Positions 16,873 through 25,774 of a stretch of 64,000 nucleotides of DNA are shown piece by piece. The stretch is from Clostridia bacterium (GTDB lineage: Bacteria; Bacillota; Clostridia; Christensenellales; Aristaeellaceae), in the NCBI GenBank assembly GCA_017470945.1, contig JAFUXH010000071.1, forward strand, positions 1 to 64,000, in the 5' to 3' direction. Position numbers and translations under genes: made by a program. Position 1 is the first letter of the stretch. The number at the start of each line of letters is the position of its first letter. Under the pieces are notes generated by a model. The model saw only the letters and a list, made by a program, of their open reading frames with translations, was not told where the DNA came from and made no database searches.

Positions 16873-19230
16873 ATGAACGAAAGGGCACTGCGCGTACTGG
16901 AATTCACCAAAATACGGGACATGCTGGCCGCTTACGCGCTGTCGGACGCGGGCAAGGAATTGTGCCGGACCCTGACCCCCCTGTCGGATTTTGGCGAGGT
17001 CAACAAAGCCCTGGATGAAACCGAAGAGGCCGTGACTACCCTGACCTACCTGGGCGGCAATCCCCTGATCACCTTCAGTGACGTGGGGGAATATTTGACG
17101 CTGGCGGAAAAGGGCTCCACCCTGAGCCAGAAGGCCCTTCTGTCCGTGGCGGAAACGCTGCGGGCCGCCCGGGCCGCCCGGGGCGCGTTGGTGACCGAGC
17201 GGGAAAACACCCCCCACATCACGTCGATGGCCTCCAACCTGCAGCCCTTGCGCAGCCTGGAAAACGATATCACCGAGGCCATCCTCAGCGAGGAAGAGAT
17301 TTCCGACCACGCCTCCCCCGCTCTGTTCGACATCCGGCGGCACATCCGGGGGGTGAACGACCGCATCCGGGAAAAATTGAACGCCATGGCCCACGGGGCG
17401 GCCTATTCGAAATACCTGATGGAAGCCATCGTGACCGTGCGGGGCGGGCGGTACGTGCTGCCGGTGAAGCAGGAATACAGGCAGAACGTGCCCGGCCTGG
17501 TGCACGATCAATCCTCCACCGGGGCCACCCTGTTCATCGAGCCCCTGGCGGTGGTGGAAATGGGCAACGAATTGAAGGAATGGAGCATGAAGGAGCGGGA
17601 TGAGATCGACCGCATCCTGGCCGCCCTGTCCTCCCAGGTGGCGGATAACGCCGCCCTGATCGCCCAGAACCTGGCCATCCTGGCCCGGCTGGATTTCATT
17701 TTCGCCAAGGGCATGCTGAGCCGGGAAATGGAATGCGTGCGCCCCAAGATGAACGATCAGGGCGTGATCAACCTGGTGCGGGTGCGCCATCCCCTGATTT
17801 CCCGGGATACGGTGGTGCCCTGCAACCTGTGGCTGGGAAAGGAATTCACCTCCCTGATCATCACCGGCCCCAACACCGGCGGCAAAACCGTGACGCTAAA
17901 AACCCTGGGGCTCATGACCCTGATGGCCCAGAGCGGCATGCACGTGCCCGGGGCCATGGGCACGGAGCTGAGCACGTTTGAGGAGGTATACGCCGATATC
18001 GGCGACGAGCAATCCATCGAGCAGAGCCTGTCGACCTTCTCCTCCCACATGACCAACATCGTATCCATCATGAACGCCGTCACCCCCCGGGATCTGGCGC
18101 TGTTTGACGAATTGGGCGCCGGCACCGACCCCACCGAAGGCGCGGCCCTGGCCCGGGTGATCCTGGACGCGCTGCTGAAGATCCGCGTGCGCACCGCCGC
18201 CACCACCCACTACAGCGAATTGAAGGCCTACGCCCTCTCCACCCAGGGGGTGGAAAACGCCAGCGTGGAATTTGACGTGGCCACCTTGCGGCCCACCTAC
18301 CGATTGTCCATCGGCGTGCCGGGCAAATCCAACGCCTTTGAGATTTCCCGGCGGCTGGGCCTGCCGGAATATTTGATCGAACAGGCCAAGGATCTTCTGT
18401 CCTCCGATACCATCCGCTTTGAGGATGTGATCGCCAACGCCGAATACCACCGGCAGGTGGCGGAAAAGGAGCGGGAGCTGGCCGAGGAGGCCCGGCAGGA
18501 AACCGTGAAGCTGCGCAACGAGGCGGAGCTTTTGTACAAGCGCATGGAGGAACAAAAGGAAACCGCCGCCCGCAAGGCCAAAGAGGAAGCCCGCCGCATC
18601 ATGGAAAAGGCAAGGCGGGAATCGGAAAGCATCCTGTACGACCTGAAAAAGATGAAGAAAGCCGGGGCCGCCCCCGATCACGAGGTCAACGCCCTGAAAA
18701 AACGCATGGAGGAGGGGCTGGACAGCCTAGCCGAGGGCCTGCGCACCCCCACCGGCAATTTCGCCGAGCCGCCCAAGACCGTGAAGGTGGGCGACGTCGT
18801 GGAAATCACCCATCTGAACACCAAGGGCACGGTGCTGTCGCTGCCCGACGCCAAGGGCGAGGTGCAATTGCAGGCGGGCATCATGAAATTGAAGGCCCAT
18901 TTGAGCCAATTGCGGCTGGTCAGCGGCGAAAAGCCCAAGAAAAAAGCGTCCTCCGTGCAGGTCAACACCGGGGCCATGGACCGCACCGTGCAGATGCGCT
19001 GCGACGTGCGGGGCATGGCGCTGGATGAAGCGCTGCAGGAGGTGGAGGAATATCTGGATCAGGCGGTGCTGGCCGGCCTGAACGAGGTGACCATCGTGCA
19101 CGGCAAGGGCACGGGCATCCTGCGGGAGGGCATCCAGAAGCATTTGAAATCCTACCGCCACGTGAAATCCTTCCGCCAGGGAAAATACGGCGAGGGCGAG
19201 GAAGGCGTTACCATCGTGGAATTAAAGTAA
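16873..19230 (+). CDS. mutS2: Endonuclease/ribosome-rescue protein MutS2
   Basis: The ATG at 16873, behind GGAGGGG, is preferred to the longer in-frame start at 16804. The 785-residue product has the MutS2 layout: N-terminal MutS III-like core, ATPase domain with Walker A ITGPNTGGKTVTLKTLG and Walker B DLALFDELGAGTDPTEG, a long coiled coil (residues about 510-630), KOW-like segment VGDVVEITHLNTKGTV, and a C-terminal Smr nuclease domain with LDEALQEVEEYLDQAVLAG and VTIVHGKGTGILREGI. In Bacillus MutS2 splits collided ribosomes (RqcU); older work links it to suppressing recombination. A weak promoter TTGCGT-16-TATACT lies at 16825-16852. Confidence 0.96.
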   Translation: MNERALRVLEFTKIRDMLAAYALSDAGKELCRTLTPLSDFGEVNKALDETEEAVTTLTYLGGNPLITFSDVGEYLTLAEKGSTLSQKALLSVAETLRAARAARGALVTERENTPHITSMASNLQPLRSLENDITEAILSEEEISDHASPALFDIRRHIRGVNDRIREKLNAMAHGAAYSKYLMEAIVTVRGGRYVLPVKQEYRQNVPGLVHDQSSTGATLFIEPLAVVEMGNELKEWSMKERDEIDRILAALSSQVADNAALIAQNLAILARLDFIFAKGMLSREMECVRPKMNDQGVINLVRVRHPLISRDTVVPCNLWLGKEFTSLIITGPNTGGKTVTLKTLGLMTLMAQSGMHVPGAMGTELSTFEEVYADIGDEQSIEQSLSTFSSHMTNIVSIMNAVTPRDLALFDELGAGTDPTEGAALARVILDALLKIRVRTAATTHYSELKAYALSTQGVENASVEFDVATLRPTYRLSIGVPGKSNAFEISRRLGLPEYLIEQAKDLLSSDTIRFEDVIANAEYHRQVAEKERELAEEARQETVKLRNEAELLYKRMEEQKETAARKAKEEARRIMEKARRESESILYDLKKMKKAGAAPDHEVNALKKRMEEGLDSLAEGLRTPTGNFAEPPKTVKVGDVVEITHLNTKGTVLSLPDAKGEVQLQAGIMKLKAHLSQLRLVSGEKPKKKASSVQVNTGAMDRTVQMRCDVRGMALDEALQEVEEYLDQAVLAGLNEVTIVHGKGTGILREGIQKHLKSYRHVKSFRQGKYGEGEEGVTIVELK

Positions 19231-19278
19231 GCGATCGACCGGCTCCGGCAGTCCGGTCGTTTCAGGAGGTGCCGAGCA

Positions 19279-19968
19279 ATGGCCAACAAGCAAACCATCA
19301 TGGTCGTGGATGACGACCCTAATATCGCCAAGCTGGTCAAATTGTATTTGGAAAAAGAAGGCTATGAGGTCACGGTGGAAATCCGGGGCGACGACGCCCT
19401 GACCGCTTTCCAGAAAAACCCGCCCAGCCTGCTGCTGCTGGATATCATGATACCCGGCATGGACGGCTGGCAGGTGTGCCGGGCCATCCGGCAGATCAGC
19501 AACATCCCCATCATCATGCTGTCGGCCAAGTATGAAACCTTCGACAAGGTGCTGGGCCTGGAGCTGGGCGCCGACGATTACGTGACCAAGCCCTTCGAAG
19601 GAAAGGAATTGGTGGCCCGGGTGAAGGCGGTGCTGCGCCGCGCCGCCCCTGCCGAGCCGGAAAAGGACACCCTGTCCTTCCCCGGGCTGACCATCAGCCT
19701 GGAAAAATACGAGGTACATTTCCAGGGCAAGCCCGTCGAAATGCCCCCCAAGGAATTGGAAGTGCTCTACTTCCTGGCCGCCCATCAAAACCGGGTGTTT
19801 ACCCGGGAGCAATTGCTGGAGCAGGTGTGGGGCTTTGATTTCTTCGGCGACAGCCGCACGGTGGATGTGCACATCAAGCGCCTGCGGGAAAAGCTGCAGG
19901 GCAGCGAGGCCCTGGGCTGGCAGATCCGCACGGTATGGGGCGTCGGGTACAAATTTGAGGTGAAATGA
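19279..19968 (+). CDS. OmpR/PhoB-family response regulator
   Basis: A 229-residue regulator: receiver domain (residues 1-118) with acidic pocket VVDDDPN, phosphoacceptor Asp in LLLLDIMIPGMDGW, conserved Ser/Thr and Lys (YVTKPFEGKEL), then a winged-helix DNA-binding domain (residues about 130-228) ending in FFGDSRTVDVHIKRLREKL and IRTVWGVGYKFE. AGGAGGTGCCGAGCA precedes the ATG. A small GC hairpin 19236-19259 separates it from mutS2. It is paired by a four-base overlap with the histidine kinase that follows. The signal sensed is unknown; the layout is like PhoP/PhoR or ResD/ResE pairs. Confidence 0.93.
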   Translation: MANKQTIMVVDDDPNIAKLVKLYLEKEGYEVTVEIRGDDALTAFQKNPPSLLLLDIMIPGMDGWQVCRAIRQISNIPIIMLSAKYETFDKVLGLELGADDYVTKPFEGKELVARVKAVLRRAAPAEPEKDTLSFPGLTISLEKYEVHFQGKPVEMPPKELEVLYFLAAHQNRVFTREQLLEQVWGFDFFGDSRTVDVHIKRLREKLQGSEALGWQIRTVWGVGYKFEVK

Positions 19969-21473
19969 TGCGCAGGCACACCCTGTTTACCCGGCTGCTG
20001 ACGGTGTCGCTGGCGGTGATCCTGATTTGCGTGGGGGTATTGTCGGTATTATCCTACGTATATCTCCGGGAAACCGCCATCCAAAGCCGGATGAACGCCC
20101 TGAAAACCCAGGCCCGGGATATGGCCTACCTATCCAGCCGCCTGTCCAGCGACAGCGTGGCCCGGGCCTTTGGCAAAAACAGCACCACCGAGGCCTACAT
20201 GCGTTGGAAATCCAACCGCATTTATTCGGAATACAACGCCTATATCATGGTGGTGGACCGCAGCGGCAAGGTGTCGCTGTATTACAACGAATCCACCCTG
20301 CAGGATGAAAGCATCCAGGCCATGCCCGATGCCGACAGCATTTCCACCTTCATGGATCTGGCCCTGAAGGGCGAGGAGGTGGTGCGGCAGACCCAAAGCG
20401 CCGCCGGCCCCCTGTTCACTGTGCTGGTGCCCTGGGTGCAGGATAACAGCTATACCAACACGCGCACCGTGATGGGCTTTGTGCTGATCCAAACCGCCGC
20501 CCAAACGGTGCACGCCTCCTACAGCGGCCTGATCTGGCAAACGGTGATCGCCGCCCTGATCATTTTCCTGCTGGCCGCCGGGCTGCTGTTTTTCATCACC
20601 CGGCAATTGACCCGGCCCCTCACCGCCATGGCCCAGGCCGCCGGCCGCATGGCCCGGGGGGATTTCAACGCCCGGGCGCCGGAGGAGGGTAGCCGGGAAA
20701 TCGTGGCCCTGTCCCAATCCTTTAATCAAATGGCCGCGCAGCTGGCCGATCTGGAGCAATCCCGCCGGGATTTCGTGGCCAACGTATCCCACGAATTGCG
20801 CTCCCCCATTACCTCCATCCAGGGCTTCGCCCAGGGCATGCTGGACGGCACCATCCCCCAGGAGGAGCACCCCCAGTATTTGCAGGTGGTGGTGGATGAG
20901 ACCCACCGGCTGTCCAAGCTGATCAACGGGCTGCTGAACCTATCCCGCATGGAAAATGAAGAAACCAGCCTGGCCTACACCGATTTTGACGTCAATGAAT
21001 TGACCCGCCGGGTGCTGATTTCCCGGCTGACCCAGATCGACGAAAAGCAATTGGAAATCGAGGCCGATTTGGGCGACGATCCCTGCTATGTACACGCCGA
21101 CGCCGATCAGATCCAGCAGGTGATCATCAATTTGCTGGATAACGCCATCAAATTCACCCCCAAGGGCGGCACGATCACCCTGACCACCCGCACGGAGGGC
21201 GATACGGCGTACCTGCGGGTGAAGGATACCGGCGTGGGCATCCTGCCCCAGGACGCGCCCCATATCTTTGATCGCTTCTATAAGGCCGATAAGGCCCACA
21301 CCGTGGGCAAGGGCACGGGCCTGGGCCTGGCCATCTGCCATCGCATCATGGAAAAGCACGGCCAGAGCATCCGCCTGATCAGCGGCGATCACGGCGCGGA
21401 ATTCGAAATCACATTGGCGAAAGGAAAACCCCATGCTTCAGCCTATGCAAATCCAGGCCCGGGCGAAAATTAA
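19965..21473 (+). CDS. Membrane sensor histidine kinase, HAMP type
   Basis: A 502-residue kinase with two membrane segments (about residues 10-32 and 183-205) around an extracytoplasmic sensor of about 150 residues, HAMP linker (TRPLTAMAQAAGRMARGDFN), dimerisation domain with the phosphoacceptor His in FVANVSHELRSPITSIQG, and the ATPase domain with N box NLLDNAIKFTPKGGTI, G1 VKDTGVGI and G2 GKGTGLGLAICHRI. It is the partner of the regulator at 19279. Its end overlaps the start of ispE by 41 bases, unusual for genes of unrelated function. Confidence 0.94.
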   Translation: MMRRHTLFTRLLTVSLAVILICVGVLSVLSYVYLRETAIQSRMNALKTQARDMAYLSSRLSSDSVARAFGKNSTTEAYMRWKSNRIYSEYNAYIMVVDRSGKVSLYYNESTLQDESIQAMPDADSISTFMDLALKGEEVVRQTQSAAGPLFTVLVPWVQDNSYTNTRTVMGFVLIQTAAQTVHASYSGLIWQTVIAALIIFLLAAGLLFFITRQLTRPLTAMAQAAGRMARGDFNARAPEEGSREIVALSQSFNQMAAQLADLEQSRRDFVANVSHELRSPITSIQGFAQGMLDGTIPQEEHPQYLQVVVDETHRLSKLINGLLNLSRMENEETSLAYTDFDVNELTRRVLISRLTQIDEKQLEIEADLGDDPCYVHADADQIQQVIINLLDNAIKFTPKGGTITLTTRTEGDTAYLRVKDTGVGILPQDAPHIFDRFYKADKAHTVGKGTGLGLAICHRIMEKHGQSIRLISGDHGAEFEITLAKGKPHASAYANPGPGEN

Positions 21474-22287
21474 CTGGTCCCTCAGCGTGGTGGGCAAGCG
21501 GTGGGACGGCTATCACCTGCTGGACGGGGTGATGCAGCCCATCGCCCTGCACGACACGCTGATCATCCGCCCGGCCGAAGCGCTGTCCCTGACGATCGAC
21601 GGCGCGCCGGGCCTCTCCCCCGGGGCGGACAATTTGATCCTGAAAGCCGCCCGGGCGCTGCTGAGCGCGGCGCGCGTCACCGACGGCGCGCAGATCACAT
21701 TGCAAAAACGCATCCCCATGGGGGCGGGCCTGGGCGGCGGCAGCGCCGACTGCGCGGCGGCCCTGAAGGGGCTGAACGCCTTTTGGGGCCTGAATTTTAC
21801 CGACGCTGAGCTGCTGTCGATTGGCGTCGCCTTGGGGGCCGATGTGCCCTTCTGCCTGACGGATGCACCATGCCGGGCCCAGGGCATCGGCGAGGTGCTG
21901 ACCCCGCTTTCCTGCGGCCGCACCTTTCCCCTGGTGCTGATCCAGCCCTGCGAGGCCCTGGCCACCAAGGATGTGTTCGCCGCCTATCACCAGGCCCGCA
22001 TCGCCGCCCCGGATACGGCGGGGGCCATCGCCGCCTTGGCGGCGGGCGATCTGGCCGCCATGGGCCGGTGCGCCGGCAACGCGCTGGAAAGTGCGTCGAT
22101 CCCCTTGCGTCCCGCCATTCAGGAGGCGAAGGACGTTTTGCGCCGGCACGGCGCGGCCTTTGCACAAATGACGGGCTCCGGCTCGGTGGTGTTCGGGGCG
22201 TTCGAAACCGCCGCTGCCGCCCAGGACGCCTGGAACGCGCTGCGGGGGCGCTACAGCGTGTGCCTGCTAACGGAAACCGCGGTGTAA
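21433..22287 (+). CDS. ispE: 4-diphosphocytidyl-2-C-methyl-D-erythritol kinase
   Basis: GHMP-family kinase of the MEP isoprenoid pathway, phosphorylating CDP-methylerythritol; 284 residues. Motifs are ARAKINWSLSVVGKRWDGYHLLDGVMQ, the ATP loop PMGAGLGGGSADCAAAL, ADVPFCLTDAPCRAQGIGE and the C-terminal MTGSGSVVFGAF. The start ATG lies inside the histidine kinase gene; a second ATG four codons later is also possible. Low sequence matches to the kinase frame here make the overlap real rather than a misplaced stop, since both frames read as good protein. Confidence 0.94.
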   Translation: MLQPMQIQARAKINWSLSVVGKRWDGYHLLDGVMQPIALHDTLIIRPAEALSLTIDGAPGLSPGADNLILKAARALLSAARVTDGAQITLQKRIPMGAGLGGGSADCAAALKGLNAFWGLNFTDAELLSIGVALGADVPFCLTDAPCRAQGIGEVLTPLSCGRTFPLVLIQPCEALATKDVFAAYHQARIAAPDTAGAIAALAAGDLAAMGRCAGNALESASIPLRPAIQEAKDVLRRHGAAFAQMTGSGSVVFGAFETAAAAQDAWNALRGRYSVCLLTETAV

Positions 22288-22303
22288 GCAGCCCTGGAAA
22301 CGA

Positions 22304-22332
22304 TTGCGCGGGCCCGCCGCTTATGGTATACT
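22304..22332 (+). promoter_or_regulatory. Promoter of the GH5 gene
   Basis: TTGCGC (22304-22309), 17 bases, TATACT (22327-22332), 40 bases before the chosen ATG. Confidence 0.75.
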
Positions 22333-22371
22333 GAAATCCAACCGATACGAATGGGAAGGGAGAAAAGGCGC

Positions 22372-23322
22372 ATGCTGAAGGAATACGGGTTTTATCGGGG
22401 CGTGAATCTGGGCGGCTGGATGAGCCAGTGCGATTATTCTCAGGACCGGCTGGAGCATTTTATCGAGGAGAAGGACATCCAGCGCATTGCATCCTGGGGG
22501 CTGGACCACGTGCGCATCCCGGTGGATTATAACGTGCTGGAAAACGACGATGGCGGTTATATCGACGCCGGGTTCGACCGCATCAACCGCGCCATCGGCT
22601 GGTGCCGGAAATATGGGCTGAACACGGTGATCGACCTGCACAAAACGGCGGGTTTTTCCTTCGATCAAGGCGAACAGGAAGCGGGCTTTTTCGACAGCGC
22701 GGCGTACCAGGAGCGGTTCTACCGCCTGTGGGAGCAGATTGCCTCCCGCTGCCCGGGCGACAGCCGCCACGTGGCTTTTGAATTGCTCAATGAAGTGACC
22801 GACGAAAGCTACATCGCCGCCTGGAACCGCATCGCAGCGGAATGCATCCGCCGCGTCCGCGCCATTGCGCCCGATCATCTGATCTTAGTGGGCAGCTATC
22901 ACAACAACAGCGCCCACGCCGTGCCCGCCCTGAGCGCCCCGGCGGACGACAAGGTGATCTACAATTTCCATTGCTACAGCCCCATTGAATTCACACACCA
23001 GGGAGCCTACTGGGTGGACCGATTGGATCGAAGCGTGCGCCTGACCTACGAGCAGGCCCAAATCCCCGAGGATTACTTCGAAAAGGAATTCGCCCCGGCC
23101 ATCGAAGCGGCAAAGGCCAACGGAACGGAATTGTACTGCGGGGAATACGGCGTGATCGACCAGGCCCGGCCCGAGGACGCGGTGAAGTGGTTCCGCCACA
23201 TCCACCGGACGCTGGAAAAGCACGGCATCTCCCGCTGCGCCTGGAGCTACAAACAAATGGATTTCGGCCTGTCCGACCCCCGGATGGACGGTGTGCGGGA
23301 CGAGCTGCTGCCCCTGCTGTAA
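22372..23322 (+). CDS. Glycoside hydrolase family 5 enzyme (endoglucanase/mannanase type)
   Basis: A 316-residue (beta/alpha)8 glycosidase. The ATG at 22372 follows GGGAGAAAAGGCGC; an ATG at 22351 precedes this ribosome site. GH5 landmarks are FYRGVNLGGWM, HVRIPVDYNVLEN, YGLNTVIDLHKTAGFSF, the acid/base glutamate in HVAFELLNEVTDES, VGSYHNN, YNFHCYSPIEFTHQ and the nucleophile glutamate in LYCGEYGVID, then CAWSYKQMDFGL. No signal peptide is seen, so it probably acts in the cytoplasm on imported oligosaccharides. Exact linkage (beta-1,4-glucan, mannan or xyloglucan) is not decided by sequence. It has its own promoter. Confidence 0.9.
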   Translation: MLKEYGFYRGVNLGGWMSQCDYSQDRLEHFIEEKDIQRIASWGLDHVRIPVDYNVLENDDGGYIDAGFDRINRAIGWCRKYGLNTVIDLHKTAGFSFDQGEQEAGFFDSAAYQERFYRLWEQIASRCPGDSRHVAFELLNEVTDESYIAAWNRIAAECIRRVRAIAPDHLILVGSYHNNSAHAVPALSAPADDKVIYNFHCYSPIEFTHQGAYWVDRLDRSVRLTYEQAQIPEDYFEKEFAPAIEAAKANGTELYCGEYGVIDQARPEDAVKWFRHIHRTLEKHGISRCAWSYKQMDFGLSDPRMDGVRDELLPLL

Positions 23323-23522
23323 AAATCGTTTCCATCTTCCGTTCACCGAGCGGAAGCAACCGTTGCAGTTTGTTTTTCCTAAAGAAATTGATCCCGTGCA
23401 GGAGGAAGGGCCGCGCCATCGCCCTCCTCCCTCCCCCGGGATCTTTTCAGGCCGCTCCCCCTGGTTTTCCAAACAGGAATCAAAAAATCTGCGTGCCTGG
23501 CAATTTTTCATCCAGAAGGGGA

Positions 23523-23551
23523 TTGACAACGGGCCGGAAAAATGATATATT
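23523..23551 (+). promoter_or_regulatory. Promoter of the tRNA-Ser pair
   Basis: TTGACA (23523-23528), 17 bases, TATATT (23546-23551), 40 bases before the first tRNA. Confidence 0.85.
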
Positions 23552-23590
23552 ATTTAAGCGCTTTGGCGAAAGGCCGTCAGTCGCCCACGC

Positions 23591-23679
23591 GGAGAGATGG
23601 CCGAGGGGTTGATGGCGCTGGTCTTGAAAACCAGTGATGCGTAAAAGCACCGGGGGTTCGAATCCCTCTCTCTCCGCCA
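23591..23679 (+). tRNA. tRNA-Ser (UGA anticodon)
   Basis: A seven-base acceptor GGAGAGA pairs with TCTCTCC; the anticodon stem CTGGT/ACCAG encloses CTTGAAA, giving TGA in DNA. It has the long variable arm of class II tRNAs, the T-arm GGGGGTTCGAATCCC and an encoded CCA (23677-23679). Confidence 0.96.
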
Positions 23680-23707
23680 TTTTCCTGTCAAGCGTTCACC
23701 GGCTCAT

Positions 23708-23799
23708 GGAGAAGTACCCAAGTGGCCGAAGGGGCTCCCCTGCTAAGGGAGTAGTACGAGTGAATCGTAGCGAGAGTTCAAATCTCTCCTTCTCCGCCA
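23708..23799 (+). tRNA. tRNA-Ser (GCU anticodon)
   Basis: Acceptor GGAGAAG pairs with CTTCTCC; anticodon stem CTCCC/GGGAG holds CTGCTAA, anticodon GCT. Long variable arm, T-arm with AGAGTTCAAATCTCT, and encoded CCA. The integrase gene lies just beyond its 3' end, the usual insertion place of tyrosine-recombinase elements; no second copy of the 3' end was found in the window. Confidence 0.95.
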
Positions 23800-23860
23800 T
23801 TGAAACCCTTGTGAATCAAGGGTTTCTTTGTTTTTATGCCACAATTATGCCACAACCAGC

Positions 23861-25000
23861 TCAAAGTGATGCGATATACGATTCCATCTTTGATACGCAG
23901 TCTTGTTGCATAGTCATAGAAATATGCACATATTTATCCATTGTGAATGCCACCGTTGCATGACCCAGATTGTTGGATACCGTCTTCACATCCACACCGT
24001 TTTGCAGGGCCAGGGTCGCGTAAGTATGGCGCAGGTCATGGAAGCGTACCTCGGGGAGTCCCATCTGCGTAACGATGGCTTTGAAATGGTTGTAGATCGT
24101 CACACTGGTCAGATGCTTGCCAAGGGGATTGGTAAAGACCAGGTTCAGATCGTTGTCATATGCTTCTCCATATTGCAGTTTCCATTCTGCCTGCCTCAGC
24201 TTTTGCTTTTTCAGGATGCGGATCACGCTGGGCGGAGCAATGAAATCCCTGGACTGTTTGTTTTTAAGCGTGGTGAATGCCCAGGTGGCTTTTCTGCCTT
24301 TCACCGGCTTTAACTGCCGATACAGGTGAATATTGCTCGTGTCCCAGTCGATGCAGTCCCATGTGAGGCCGATCAACTCGCTCTCACGCATCCCTGTAAA
24401 CAAAGCCATGTAGAGGAAGAATTCGTCCGGATGCCCGGCAATCTGCTTCAAAAATTGGGCAACCTCTGCGTCCTTCAACGGACGCATTTCTTTTTGCGGC
24501 GTATCGTAGGAGGGGATTTCAGCTTCCCCGCATGGATTCTGCCGGATCAGCCCTTGGCTTTGGGCCTTTTTCAAGGCTTTATTCAAAACCAAGTAAATGT
24601 TTTTCACAGTTTTCTGTGCCAGATTCTTTTGATTTTTGCATTGATTCAGAAAACGCTGGACATGCAGGAGCTTTAGATCCTGTAGGTTGATGTGACCGAT
24701 GCCAGGCTTGATGTGGATCCTGATATCCTGTTCATATCGTTCCCTGGACGATGCTTTTACGCCTGTGGTAAAGCATTCGTACCATTCATCCATCCATTCA
24801 CCCACAGTCATTTCATTTTCGGCTATGTAGGTACCATTCGCAATTTCTGCTTGGATACCTTGTAACTTATCTTTTACTTCCTTTTGAGAAGCACCGTAAA
24901 GATAAACTCTCTTATCGCCATCAACAGCAATGCTTGCCTCCCAAGAATGTTCAGACCGTTTCCGGATGTTTCCTTCACCATTGATTCTTTTCTTTTTCAT
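23861..25000 (-). CDS. Tyrosine integrase next to tRNA-Ser
   Basis: A 379-residue phage/ICE-type site-specific recombinase: AP2-like arm-binding domain at the N terminus (KRSEHSWEASIAVDGDKRVYLYGASQKEVKDKL), SAM-like core-binding domain (residues about 65-170) and catalytic domain with Arg in FTGMRESELIGLTW, Lys in the beta hairpin, HDLRHTYATLAL, GHATVAFTMDKYVHI with the nucleophile Tyr. The start ATG shares its A with the stop of the excisionase gene (TGATG), with GGAGG upstream. The gene ends 62 bases from tRNA-Ser(GCU), so this is the left end of an element or island. It resembles the integrase remnant at 46.0-46.4 kb. Confidence 0.94.
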   Translation of the reverse strand: MKKKRINGEGNIRKRSEHSWEASIAVDGDKRVYLYGASQKEVKDKLQGIQAEIANGTYIAENEMTVGEWMDEWYECFTTGVKASSRERYEQDIRIHIKPGIGHINLQDLKLLHVQRFLNQCKNQKNLAQKTVKNIYLVLNKALKKAQSQGLIRQNPCGEAEIPSYDTPQKEMRPLKDAEVAQFLKQIAGHPDEFFLYMALFTGMRESELIGLTWDCIDWDTSNIHLYRQLKPVKGRKATWAFTTLKNKQSRDFIAPPSVIRILKKQKLRQAEWKLQYGEAYDNDLNLVFTNPLGKHLTSVTIYNHFKAIVTQMGLPEVRFHDLRHTYATLALQNGVDVKTVSNNLGHATVAFTMDKYVHISMTMQQDCVSKMESYIASL

Positions 25001-25251
25001 CAGCTTACCTCCGTCTGATCGTCGAGCCATCGGCTCAGCGCCTGACGGGAGATGATCAGCCTGTGTCCGATGCGGAACGCAGGGTAGAAATCTTTTCTCC
25101 GTGCCAGGTTATAGGCCGTGGCTCTGGACACATTCAATTGCTGTGCCAATTCTTCAACGGTTATGGTAAGCTTGGTTTCTGCTGGATTTATTCCGTTATC
25201 AAGGTTCTCGACGGGATAACTCCCGTCATGTTCATTATAAATTTCAAACAT
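25000..25251 (-). CDS. Excisionase-like HTH protein
   Basis: An 83-residue protein with a MerR-like winged helix of the excisionase family: LTITVEELAQQLNVSRATAYNLARR followed by the wing FYPAFRIGHRLIISRQALSRWLDD. It precedes and overlaps the integrase gene, the standard xis-int pairing, and would direct excision. The N-terminal 25 residues are not conserved in pattern. Confidence 0.88.
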   Translation of the reverse strand: MFEIYNEHDGSYPVENLDNGINPAETKLTITVEELAQQLNVSRATAYNLARRKDFYPAFRIGHRLIISRQALSRWLDDQTEVS

Positions 25252-25378
25252 AATTTGTCAACTCTTTTCCTTTTATTTTTATGCATTTTACAAGTGATTT
25301 GGTTTGACAGTAAAAAACTATCCTTAATGTGTTTCATAACAATTTTATGAAACGCCTTATGGCCTTTTATCCTGCGAA

Positions 25379-25774
25379 TTGAAATGTGAAAGCAGCCGCA
25401 TGCAAGCAACGCTCCGTATCCCGGAGAACACCACGGCAGTCGTTTCTCTCCCTGGACGGGCAACAGAAGAAATGGGCTCCGGAATTTATCAATTTGATTA
25501 TGAAACCGATCTGTTCTTTGACGCGGAGCCTTATTCCGAAGACTCCACGTTGAATTCGCTGCTGGCCCAGCCAGAAGCCAATGCGTACTTCCAGCAAAAA
25601 GCGCCGGAATTGGCAGGCAGCGGTTTTATCCGCACATTTGTGGGCAATAAGACCATTGCGGAAATCAAAATGACACTGCCAAGAAGTTTCGTTCCCCAAT
25701 ATGCCGTTGACCTGTTTGAAGAAATGATCGGTATGCTGAACCGCCAAGCAAAAGAAGGAGACTTGCAGCCATGA
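25379..25774 (+). pseudogene. Stump of an alpha-L-rhamnosidase (GH78), C-terminal end only
   Basis: The open frame (open back to about 25340) encodes only the last domain of a bacterial alpha-L-rhamnosidase: TLRIPENTTAVVSLPGRATEEMGSG is the C-terminal beta-sandwich strand with the N-T-T-A-x-V pattern of that family, followed by GIYQFDYETDLFF and a short helical tail. The catalytic (alpha/alpha)6 domain is missing; just upstream lies the xis-int pair. The simplest reading is that insertion or deletion at the integrase end removed the front of the gene. It overlaps the start of rpiB by four bases, so it was once the first gene or a middle gene of the sugar operon. Family call moderately sure. 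Confidence 0.7.
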
